This document shows positions 32,486 to 40,581 of a stretch of DNA of 64,000 nucleotides, piece after piece (within the stretch, counting starts at the first letter, position 1; every line of letters starts with the position of its first letter). The translations under genes were made by a program, and so were the position numbers. This DNA is from Spirochaetota bacterium (GTDB lineage Bacteria; Spirochaetota; UBA4802; JAFGDQ01): NCBI GenBank assembly GCA_034190085.1, contig JAXHTS010000073.1, positions 49,507-113,506 of the forward strand. Reading direction: 5' to 3'. The notes below the pieces were generated by a model, which was not told where the DNA came from, did no database searches, and saw only the letters and a list, made by a program, of their open reading frames with translations.

Positions 32486-33039
32486 TATTCAGTCCTGATC
32501 AACATAAAAGTAAATGACAATTATTATTATCGATCATTTTCAGTCAAGTGATTTATTTTAATTGAATCAAATAAAATTAAAGACGAACTCTAAAATGTAT
32601 GCCAAGGAAGAGGAAGGTTTCTGATCATTTTGGTATATTGATAGAATATAATCTCTTCTCTGACTATTATAAGGGACAATTATACTTAATTCCATCTTTT
32701 TTTATAAATTTTTTATAAATAATCTGAAAATCCATCAAGATTTATTGTTATTAGGGAAGATAAACTCATTACACTAAATATTGAAGTTTGAATGCGAGTA
32801 AATAGTATTCTGAATTTACAATAACAAATAACCACAACCCATAAATTCATTCAAAAAGACCATAAATTACACATGAAGGAGCATTAAATGAAATTTGGGA
32901 ATAACTAATTGGTTTGTATTTCTCACATATACCGAATTTCTTCATAAATAATATAGAAATCTATACATATATGGTTTAACTGATTATTCTGTTTATAATA
33001 TCTGGAAAAATATTCTGTTATATTAGCCAAACATCTCCT
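32486..33039. other. Gap between tRNA-Thr and rpmG, no gene seen
   Basis: 554 strongly AT-rich bases at the head of the long ribosomal gene run. I see no coding frame above noise, no structured RNA and no clear terminator after the tRNA. The main promoter for rpmG-secE-nusG is expected here or upstream of the tRNA, but I cannot place it. Confidence 0.3.
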
Positions 33040-33112
33040 AGCCCACGACCAGGCTTGAACTGGTGACCTTTTGCTTACCATGCAAATGCTCTACCAACTG
33101 AGCTACGTGGGC
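33040..33112 (-). tRNA. tRNA-Thr (anticodon GGT)
   Basis: Full cloverleaf on the minus strand: acceptor GCCCACG paired with CGTGGGC, D-arm GCTC...GAGC, anticodon stem TTTGC/GCAAA around the loop ATGGTAA (anticodon GGT, reading ACC/ACU) and T-arm with TTCAAGC. No CCA is encoded. It heads the rpmG-secE-nusG genes, a place where tRNA genes are frequent. Confidence 0.95.
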
Positions 33113-33127
33113 ATATTTAAACATAAG

Positions 33128-33156
33128 ACAATAACAATAAAGTTAATATTTGTCAA
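33128..33156 (-). promoter_or_regulatory. Candidate promoter of tRNA-Thr
   Basis: On the minus strand a perfect TTGACA (33151-33156) is followed after exactly 17 bases by TATTGT (33128-33133), 15 bases before the tRNA 5' end. Spacing and position fit a sigma-70 type promoter giving a short leader; the -10 matches consensus at four of six positions. Confidence 0.55.
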
Positions 33157-33540
33157 TAGTTTTTTAAGAACATTCTACCGGCTTTTCGAAAGCATTCTCC
33201 AATAAATTTTTAAAGCATATATAATTACCTAAAACATACTCTGGAGGGTAAAAAGAGGCAAATGAATATTAATCTTTTAGTATAATTTCGCTTCTCAAGA
33301 AACAAACTATTCGTTGAAAAACTGAAAATCTCCTTCTTTTAATAATCCAAATATCAAATGTTATGAACATATCTTGGACTGTTTGTAATAAAACAATGAA
33401 AAGCTTAATGAAAGGGATTTCTCTATATCTCAGAGAAGTCATCTTAATTTAATAGGAGGTTAAAATAATTCTCAACCAAAGCGATCATTTCAGCAAATAA
33501 GAATTATAAATTCAATCCGCTATAGCGTCTCTTCATGCCT
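33157..33540. other. Gap between rlpA-like gene and tRNA-Thr promoter, no gene seen
   Basis: AT-rich, no coding frame. A 6-bp dyad TTCTCT/AGAGAA lies near 33416-33434 without a U-run, and an isolated AGGAGG near 33455 is not followed by a usable reading frame. Confidence 0.25.
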
Positions 33541-34506
33541 CTACTGAGAGATCAATTCATTATTAAAATGCACAAAACATGGTATATCCTCATCCACTAA
33601 TCTCTGTTTATATCGCTTGACATCTATTGAGGAATTGATGCCTCCAATCCTGACCTTATACATATCATCCTCATGCACTAGTCGGATAGGATTATCAAAC
33701 ATAATCTCTAATCGTCTCTTTAACTTTTCCGCATTTCTCCTGGAATAGAATGCACCAGTCTGAATCGAATAACGATTCGAGCTTAAATCATCTGAAAAAT
33801 TATTCTCTTCGCCATAGATACTCCTTCTACTATCACCCGCTACAAGTTCTATCTCATCCCTACCTGAACTCCTGCTGCCATATCTATTATAATTACTATT
33901 CCTCACTATCTTTATACCTACTTCAGTCTCTCCATCTGTTATCATATTGATTTCTTTAGCTGCAGCATAGGAGAGATCTATTATTCGGCCATCCCTATAG
34001 GGGCCTCTATCATTGACCACCACCTTCACCTCTTTTCCATTATCGAAATTTTTCACAAGAATCGCTGTTCCGAAGGGAAGAGTCTTATGAGCAGCAGTCA
34101 ATCTATGCATATTGAATCTCTCCCCAGATGCTGTTATCTTCCCATGGAACCTTCTCCCATACCATGAAGCTAAACCTTTTTGATAGAACCTCTTCTGCGA
34201 AAGTGAATCATTCCTATCATTATTATAATCATCATCACCCTCTAACTTATTGTATATATTAGCATTATCCTCTTCTTTAATGATATTACCCCTATCGTAT
34301 CTGCTACCTCTTTTAAGAGATACTTGCTCATACCTACCCTCGTCCTCATAACGATAATGCCTTACATCATCCCCCTCAGCAGAAACCTGCCCTATTCCTC
34401 TCTGATTTACACCTCTATCTCTGACAACTGACCTGCTAGGTGTACATGATGTAATAAAAATGGATATCAACCAGAAAAATGTAATAAACCTTATCATATA
34501 TCTCAT
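33541..34506 (-). CDS. rlpA: RlpA-like septal-ring lytic transglycosylase lipoprotein with SPOR domain
   Basis: Predicted envelope lipoprotein of 321 residues. Signal peptide with lipobox ITSC (Cys21); a charged, low-complexity linker rich in Arg, Asp and Asn (about 25-105); a double-psi beta-barrel domain (about 108-205) with the family motifs KGLASWYGRRFHGKITASGE and LVKNFDNGKEVKVVVNDRGP; and a C-terminal SPOR domain (about 245-320, RYSIQTGAFYSRRNAEKLK) that in other bacteria binds denuded septal peptidoglycan. GGAGG stands 9 bases before the ATG. Transcribed alone or with the mscS-like gene 182 bp upstream. Function is known for the family; activity here is inferred. Confidence 0.9.
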   Translation of the reverse strand: MRYMIRFITFFWLISIFITSCTPSRSVVRDRGVNQRGIGQVSAEGDDVRHYRYEDEGRYEQVSLKRGSRYDRGNIIKEEDNANIYNKLEGDDDYNNDRNDSLSQKRFYQKGLASWYGRRFHGKITASGERFNMHRLTAAHKTLPFGTAILVKNFDNGKEVKVVVNDRGPYRDGRIIDLSYAAAKEINMITDGETEVGIKIVRNSNYNRYGSRSSGRDEIELVAGDSRRSIYGEENNFSDDLSSNRYSIQTGAFYSRRNAEKLKRRLEIMFDNPIRLVHEDDMYKVRIGGINSSIDVKRYKQRLVDEDIPCFVHFNNELISQ

Positions 34507-34687
34507 TATCCGATACCTCCACAGACTAGTCTAATTAGCATATCGGAACACTTAGAGACCAACTTTACATGAAAAAATATCTTATATTTAGCATTGTTGT
34601 ATAAATACATTTCACAAGGAAGCGAATAAAGGATTAAGATAGGAATGATATAACTCTGTATTCAGTTCACGTTGGGATGGGAAGAAC

Positions 34688-35923
34688 CTACATATTGAAA
34701 GACGAATGATAGCTCGTAATTTTCTGAAAATCCTTACCTGTCGGATTTTGAAATATTCTGAGTTCGAATTCAGGTACTACTGCTAAAATATGATCGAATA
34801 TATCAGACTGGATTCCTTCATAACTTGTCCAAACAGTATCATTTATAAAGAGATAAATCTCCAAAGGCAATCCACTAGGGCCTGGCGCTAATTGCCTAAC
34901 CATACAGGTTAACCCCTTATGAACCTTATCGTGCTGCCTTAGGTATGCTTCGACGTATGCTCGAAATGTTCCAATATTTGTCAAGCGCCGTCCATTAAAT
35001 ATTTGATTATTATCTATACCACGATCCCTATTATACTGTAGAATCTCTTCATTTTTACATTTTATATACTCGCTAATCAAACTTAATTTACTGAAATGTT
35101 GTATCATCTCATCAGTACAAAATTTAATACTTGCTTGATCGATATAGAGGGCTCTCTTGACCCTTCGACCTCCTGTCAACTGCATTCCACGCCAGTTTTT
35201 GAAGGATACATCAATCAACTTATGGGTCGGAATTGTTGTTATTGTCTTATCCCAATTCTGTACCTTAATCGTATGCAAAGCAATATCAATCACATCTCCA
35301 TCTGCTCCAAATGCTGGCACCTCAATCCAATCGCCAACCCTGACAAGGTCATTGGAAGACATCTGCATACTTGCGACAAGAGACAGGATTGTGTCACGAA
35401 AAATAAGAAGTATTACTGCGGTTAACGCACCTATGCTGCTGATTAAAAACCATGGCGAACGTCCAGTAAGAATTCCGATAATAATTATTACACCGGAAAT
35501 GTATATTATAATTTTTACAATCTGGATATATCCCTTAATAGGTTTCCCCTTGGCATATTGAAGCTTATCATAAATAGCATTGAGAGCGCTTAAGGCTGTT
35601 CCAATAATCATAACAACGAACAATGACATCAAAGCAATTGAAATACGTTGCACAATCTGTTCTATGGAAGGCACTATATATGCAAAGTTATATACAACAA
35701 GAATTGGAGCGATATATGCGATACGACGCAATACCGCCTTATCCAACAACAGATCATCCCACTCTGTTTTGCTTTTTTGTATTAGTCTGCTAAGCCAATG
35801 AAAGAGAAACTTCTTTGTAATAGAAAAAACTGCAAATGCCAACAGGGTAACACCACAGATTGATACAATCTGACCCAAAACTGGATTTTTTAAAAACCAG
35901 TTACTTAGCGTCTCAAATCCCAT
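34688..35923 (-). CDS. Mechanosensitive ion channel of the MscS/YbdG family
   Basis: Inner-membrane channel gated by membrane tension. About 411 residues with several N-terminal transmembrane helices (about 15-195), a pore-lining helix with IGALTAVILLIFRDTILSLV, and the soluble vestibule domain. The region SNDLVRVGDWIEVPAFGADG and TIPTHKLIDVSFKNWRGMQ followed by GGRRVKRALYID is characteristic of the YbdG (MscM) subgroup rather than small MscS. I use the ATG at 35923, which follows GAGGGGA; an upstream TTG at 35935 overlaps this site. Confidence 0.9.
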   Translation of the reverse strand: MGFETLSNWFLKNPVLGQIVSICGVTLLAFAVFSITKKFLFHWLSRLIQKSKTEWDDLLLDKAVLRRIAYIAPILVVYNFAYIVPSIEQIVQRISIALMSLFVVMIIGTALSALNAIYDKLQYAKGKPIKGYIQIVKIIIYISGVIIIIGILTGRSPWFLISSIGALTAVILLIFRDTILSLVASMQMSSNDLVRVGDWIEVPAFGADGDVIDIALHTIKVQNWDKTITTIPTHKLIDVSFKNWRGMQLTGGRRVKRALYIDQASIKFCTDEMIQHFSKLSLISEYIKCKNEEILQYNRDRGIDNNQIFNGRRLTNIGTFRAYVEAYLRQHDKVHKGLTCMVRQLAPGPSGLPLEIYLFINDTVWTSYEGIQSDIFDHILAVVPEFELRIFQNPTGKDFQKITSYHSSFNM

Positions 35924-36053
35924 AAATCCCCTCAATTTTCATTATATTTTAGGATTTATCCTGCGTAAGCAGTCATTACGGGGCAATGGATAGCCCCTTT
36001 TACCCACTTATCCTTAGTAAAAGGCAACAATCCCTTAATACTCGATCAATACA

Positions 36054-36533
36054 TTACTGATTAGTATTAAGAGTATGTCCGTGAATTAACTCATCACTCG
36101 TTGCTTCACGAATATCCTTAACCAATACATCAAAATTAGCTGTAATTCCTGCTAAGGGATGATTACTGTCTACGGTAATATTATCCCCTTCAATATCGAC
36201 AATTGTTAAAAGCTGTATGCCTGATGACCCTCTAGCCTGAAATTGCATCCCTTTCTTTAATTCATCAACACCGAATCCATCAAATTTATCTCTAGGTATA
36301 ACATGAAGTAGTGTTTCATCGCGATGTCCATAACCCTCTTCAGGTTGAATAGTAACATTAATTTTGTCATTTACCGATTTACCGGCTAAGGCAGACTCCA
36401 GTCCAGAGATTAGTTTACCAATACCATGAATATAAGTTAACAGTCCGCTAATTCCTGAACTATCAATGACTTTATTCTGTTCATCGGTTATGGTATATTC
36501 AAGAGTAACAACCTTATTCTTTTGAATTTGCAT
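36054..36533 (-). CDS. SlyD-like FKBP-type peptidyl-prolyl cis-trans isomerase
   Basis: Cytosolic prolyl isomerase/chaperone. 159 residues: the split FKBP domain (VVTLEYTITDEQNKVIDSSG at the start and a C-terminal strand LVKDIREAT) with an inserted-in-flap chaperone domain (PEEGYGHRDETLLHVIPRDK to ITVDSNHPLAGITANFDV), the standard SlyD layout. The histidine-rich metal-binding tail of E. coli SlyD is absent. It follows the isoaspartate methyltransferase by 179 bp; both act on damaged or slow-folding proteins. Confidence 0.92.
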   Translation of the reverse strand: MQIQKNKVVTLEYTITDEQNKVIDSSGISGLLTYIHGIGKLISGLESALAGKSVNDKINVTIQPEEGYGHRDETLLHVIPRDKFDGFGVDELKKGMQFQARGSSGIQLLTIVDIEGDNITVDSNHPLAGITANFDVLVKDIREATSDELIHGHTLNTNQ

Positions 36534-36712
36534 AATTCATCCTATTTTCAATAAATTTTAGGTATACTGATAAAATCATTTATCCAATCATAATTTAACG
36601 CTATTATCTCAAACTTAAAGAATAATACGAAAGTAAATAATAATTCTAATAGCCTATCCCCTTCGATTCTCAAGCATTACTTATCCCTACATATGATAAA
36701 GATTAGTTAATC

Positions 36713-37423
36713 CTATTCCTTCTTTGAATGCACCATCGGGACAAACCTTACATATGTAATTGTCTTTTTCACCATTTTACTCTGTTTCTTTTCAAGTTTT
36801 ACAAGTTGTTGAGTAAATTCCCCAACTGGGGCAACCATGATGCCTCCCTCCTTGAGTTGGTCAAGCAATGTTTCAGGAATTTTCGGCGGACTTGCTGTAA
36901 TAATAATTACATCAAAAGGGGATTCTTCCGGCCATCCATAATACCCATCCCCTAGTCTCACATGAACATTGTAATATCCCAAATCCTTAAGCCTCATCTT
37001 TGCTGATTTTCCGAGAGCCTCTATGATCTCTATTGTATAGACTTCCTTAGCGAGCAAGGATAATACTGCAGCCTGGTAACCAGAACCAGTGCCAATCTCT
37101 AAAACCTTCTCATCACCATCCAATTCACAGAGTTCAGTCATTAAGGCAACAATATAGGGCTGCGAGATTGTCTGACCATGGCCAATTGGTAATGGATGAT
37201 CCTCATATGATTCATTTATATTTCGATGAAGCACAAACCTGTGCCTCTCAATCCCTCTCATTACCTGTAATACTCTCTTATCCCTAATTCCCCTAGCCTC
37301 AATTTGCTTAGTTATCATCAATTCTCTTAATCTTGTCAAATCCTTCTCCCCCCATACTCCACATAATGTCATAGAACTACATAGAATAATTATAATAATC
37401 ATTTTAGCTTTTGAGATTAACAT
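36713..37423 (-). CDS. pcm: Protein-L-isoaspartate O-methyltransferase with export-type N-terminus
   Basis: Methylates L-isoaspartyl residues in damaged proteins using SAM. 236 residues. Motifs: TKQIEARGIRDKRVLQVMRG, GHGQTISQPYIVALMTELC, and the SAM loop VLEIGTGSGYQAAVLSLLA, all typical. The first ~25 residues (MLISKAKMIIIIILCSSMTL) form a basic-hydrophobic signal peptide or membrane anchor not found in the cytosolic enzyme. Proteins of this type with predicted leaders are known in some other bacteria, but SAM supply outside the cytosol is unclear, so a membrane anchor facing the cytosol is an alternative. Confidence 0.93.
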   Translation of the reverse strand: MLISKAKMIIIIILCSSMTLCGVWGEKDLTRLRELMITKQIEARGIRDKRVLQVMRGIERHRFVLHRNINESYEDHPLPIGHGQTISQPYIVALMTELCELDGDEKVLEIGTGSGYQAAVLSLLAKEVYTIEIIEALGKSAKMRLKDLGYYNVHVRLGDGYYGWPEESPFDVIIITASPPKIPETLLDQLKEGGIMVAPVGEFTQQLVKLEKKQSKMVKKTITYVRFVPMVHSKKE

Positions 37424-37984
37424 CTACTAGTCATACCCTTTACTTAATAAATATGGGCTACGATTTCTGTTTTCAATAAGTATTATATTTATTAAAAATA
37501 CACATTATTCTCATTCATTCTTTGAAAATCTTATTGATTTTTTATGATTAAACGTTTTCAATATTAATCTGTGATAAAAAAACTATACGACTATTCATAA
37601 AAAGAAAAGAAGATATAGTAACTTTTCAAAAAGCGATGAGCGTTCCCTCCTGCAGTAGCTATTACTGCAATACTTTTGCTATTTGTAAGAACTTAGAGAT
37701 AACAATGTTTATAATTTAGTTATTAATTTATTTTATCATCTTGCCAATAAATCATATTGGAATTAAACTGTAAAATATATCAAGCTAAAATAATAGGCGA
37801 TAATAATATTTTTTAAATACTACACTCAAAATGTGAAGAAATGGATCAAATGAGACTATGATCTTTTTAAAGAGCAATAGAAGAGAATATTCACTTATTA
37901 TGAAAGTTATAATTGAGCGTGATATTTTCGAACGACCTTTCATGTAAATTATAATATATGACTCATATTATAGAGGGGAAATAA
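37424..37984. other. Divergent intergenic region between pcm and ptsI
   Basis: 561 AT-rich bases between divergently transcribed genes, so promoters for both directions should be here. No coding frame is seen. A hairpin with a 7-bp stem, TGCAGTA (37651-37657) and TACTGCA (37663-37669), lies in a locally GC-richer patch; no gene would need a terminator at this point. GAGGGGA precedes the ptsI ATG. Confidence 0.35.
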
Positions 37985-39727
37985 ATGTCTAAAAAAATAA
38001 AGGGGATAATAGCCTCCCCAGGAATTAGAATGGGAAAGGCATATATACACAAGGGGATTAGTATAATAATACCTCAATATATGATTAATGAAAGTCAAAT
38101 TGAGAATGAAATCAAGAGATTTGTGGAAGCCTTAGAGAAGACCAAAAAGGAGATTGTGGCAATACAGGAGCAAATTGCTGATAATCTCTCAAAGGATATG
38201 GCAGATATTTTCCGAAGTCATCTATTTGTTTTAGAAGATCCACTTATTGATAATAGAGTTGAAGAGACTGTAAGAAAAGAAAAGAGAAATGTCGAATGGG
38301 TGCTGAATGATATTTCTTTAGAACTGATTAGAGGATTGAGTTCTATTGAAGATGAATACCTTAGAGAGAGAATAATTGATTTCTCTGACATAAGTAAACG
38401 TTTAATAAACAATCTACAAAAAAATGATGAATCAAATATAGCCAATTTGGATATGGAGGCAATAGTATTCGCATCCGATCTTACACCTTCTGATACAGCG
38501 ATGATGAATAGAGAGAATGTGTTGGCCTTTGTAACAGACAAGGGAGGCAGAACCTCTCATACCGCAATTATGGCAAGAGCCCTGGAAATACCCGCCCTAG
38601 TAGGGAGCATATACGGCACATCGATTGTGCGGGATGGAGACCTTGTCATAGTTGATGCGATTCATGGGGAGGTGATAATAGGCCCTGATAAAGAGGATAT
38701 TGATTCATATGTCAAGTGTCAAGAGAATCTAAGGCTTTTAGAGATTGATCTTGCAAAACTAACCCATTTGCCATTTGTAACCCTGGATGATGTTGAGATC
38801 ACCATTCATGGAAATATAGAACTACCCATTGAGAGAGATATTGTCAAAGAGCATGGAGCTCAGGGAATAGGCCTTTTCAGGTCTGAATTTCTCTTTCTCG
38901 ATAAATCATTACCTGATGAAGAGAACCAATTAAAAGAATATAGAAAGGTTGTTGATTATTTTAATCCTGATCCTGTTACAATCAGGACATTAGATGTTGG
39001 TGGCGATAAAATTTTTTCATATACCGATGATTATAAAGAGAGAAATCCCTTCCTAGGTTGTCGTGCCATAAGATTTAGTCTGCAGAATATTGACCTTTTT
39101 ATCACTCAGATCAGGGCAATCTTAAGGGCCAGTTATTTCGGTAATGTGAAATTGATGTTTCCTATGATTTCAACAGTGGAAGAAATCATAAGGGCAAAAA
39201 ATATTGTTTATGATATAATGAATGACCTTAGAAGAGAACGTATACCCTTTGATGCAAATATTCCCATAGGAATAATGATAGAAGTACCATCGGTCGTAAT
39301 AAACGCTGATATCCTCTCTGAATATTGTGATTTCTTTTCAGTTGGCACAAATGATCTTGTACAGTACACCCTTGCAGTTGACAGGATAAGCGAAAAAATA
39401 TCATCCCTATATAATCCACTTAACCTATCGGTCTTACGACTTCTGAAATATATTGTGGATATTGCGAATCAATATTCTGTGCCTCTATCAATTTGCGGTG
39501 AAATGGCAGGCGAGCCAAAATATACTATGCTTCTCTTAGGATTAGGATTCAGGAATCTATCTATGGGGTCTTCATTCATGTATCAGATAAAACGTATTAT
39601 ACGATCAGTTACAATTGATGAATGTGAAGCCCTTGCAAATGAAATTTTGTGTCTTACGAAAACGGATGATATAGAGAAGAGAATATTATCTGAACTCAAA
39701 ACTAAATTTCCCATGATGGATATTTGA
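37985..39727 (+). CDS. ptsI: Phosphoenolpyruvate-protein phosphotransferase (PTS enzyme I)
   Basis: Transfers phosphate from PEP to HPr, the first step of the sugar PTS or of a regulatory PTS. 580 residues, standard length without a GAF domain. N-terminal domain with the phospho-accepting His192 in GGRTSHTAIMARA; C-terminal PEP-binding domain with GLFRSEFLF, MIEVPSVVINADIL, NDLVQYTLAVDR and active-site Cys504 in SICGEMAGE. No HPr or EIIA gene is nearby, so whether it serves sugar uptake or regulation cannot be told. GAGGGGA precedes the ATG. Confidence 0.95.
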   Translation: MSKKIKGIIASPGIRMGKAYIHKGISIIIPQYMINESQIENEIKRFVEALEKTKKEIVAIQEQIADNLSKDMADIFRSHLFVLEDPLIDNRVEETVRKEKRNVEWVLNDISLELIRGLSSIEDEYLRERIIDFSDISKRLINNLQKNDESNIANLDMEAIVFASDLTPSDTAMMNRENVLAFVTDKGGRTSHTAIMARALEIPALVGSIYGTSIVRDGDLVIVDAIHGEVIIGPDKEDIDSYVKCQENLRLLEIDLAKLTHLPFVTLDDVEITIHGNIELPIERDIVKEHGAQGIGLFRSEFLFLDKSLPDEENQLKEYRKVVDYFNPDPVTIRTLDVGGDKIFSYTDDYKERNPFLGCRAIRFSLQNIDLFITQIRAILRASYFGNVKLMFPMISTVEEIIRAKNIVYDIMNDLRRERIPFDANIPIGIMIEVPSVVINADILSEYCDFFSVGTNDLVQYTLAVDRISEKISSLYNPLNLSVLRLLKYIVDIANQYSVPLSICGEMAGEPKYTMLLLGLGFRNLSMGSSFMYQIKRIIRSVTIDECEALANEILCLTKTDDIEKRILSELKTKFPMMDI

Positions 39728-39801
39728 ATACATGAGTGAACACACAACATTCATCCCAATACCACCATCTTGATTCTTATTGCTTGTCAGAGGATCTTCT
39801 G

Positions 39802-40548
39802 ATGAAACTCTACCATGAATTAGCTGAATACTATTTCTCCATTGAAGAGGGAGGCCGTAATATTAATAACGATGTATTGCTTATAAAATCATTATTAAAG
39901 GATAACATCAAACCCTCGCTACTCGATCTTGGTTGTGGAACAGGGGAACATCTCTTTCATCTAAACAAATCAGATGTAAGATGTCTTGGGATGGACAAGA
40001 GTCTGGATATGCTTAAAATAGCAAATTTAAGATTCCCCGACGCAGCGGAATTCATATGGGGCGACATGTCGAGCTTTGATTATAATCAAGAATTCGATAT
40101 AATTATATCCCTGTTTGGTTCTTTTAACTATATGATAGATGATAATGATGTAAATAGGGTATTAATAAACACGAATAGAGCTCTCAAGTCAAAGGGCATG
40201 GGATTATTTGAGATATGGAACTCGAAACCGCTGATTAAAATACAGCATAGGCCGATTAGCCATGTCTCAACAACCTACATCAATGGCATTACAATAGAAC
40301 GACAAAGAGGATTTCGTCTATTAAAGGATCAAGAATCCAAAACATTAGTAATGGTCGAATATAAATACATCTTCTCAACTGATAAGGTTATTCTGGATCA
40401 GCATGTTATGAGGGCTTTTACGAAAGAGGAGATAGAGGCGTTTATTACTGGGAATGGTTTTAGAATTCTTTCATTCTATGCTAACTCATTAAAAGATGCA
40501 TTTAAGGACACATCAAATAAGTTTATTGTGCATTTCGAAAAGATCTAA
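39802..40548 (+). CDS. Class I SAM-dependent methyltransferase
   Basis: Rossmann-fold methyltransferase of about 248 residues; substrate unknown. Motif I LLDLGCGTGEHLFHL, an acidic residue after strand 2 (LGMDKSLDMLKIA) and motif IV region FDIIISLFGSFNYM are visible. The C-terminal half resembles small-molecule methyltransferases of the UbiE/Methyltransf_25 type. I place the start at the ATG 39802, preceded by AGAGGA at 7 bases; a GTG at 39736, in the same frame and 8 bases after ptsI, would add 22 residues. Probably cotranscribed with ptsI. Confidence 0.85.
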   Translation: MKLYHELAEYYFSIEEGGRNINNDVLLIKSLLKDNIKPSLLDLGCGTGEHLFHLNKSDVRCLGMDKSLDMLKIANLRFPDAAEFIWGDMSSFDYNQEFDIIISLFGSFNYMIDDNDVNRVLINTNRALKSKGMGLFEIWNSKPLIKIQHRPISHVSTTYINGITIERQRGFRLLKDQESKTLVMVEYKYIFSTDKVILDQHVMRAFTKEEIEAFITGNGFRILSFYANSLKDAFKDTSNKFIVHFEKI

Positions 40549-40555
40549 TCACAAT

Positions 40556-40578
40556 CTTACCCCTTAGATAGAGGTAAG
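40556..40578. terminator. Short dyad between convergent genes
   Basis: CTTACC (40556-40561) and GGTAAG (40573-40578) form a 6-bp stem with an 11-base loop in the 33-bp gap between the convergent methyltransferase and lon genes. The position suits a shared terminator, but the stem is short and no T-run follows in either direction. Confidence 0.3.
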
Positions 40579-40581
40579 CAT

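Noticed and set aside
35157..35561. 134-codon plus-strand frame opposite the MscS-like gene
   Set aside because: Contained in a clearly coding minus-strand gene; no motif recognised.
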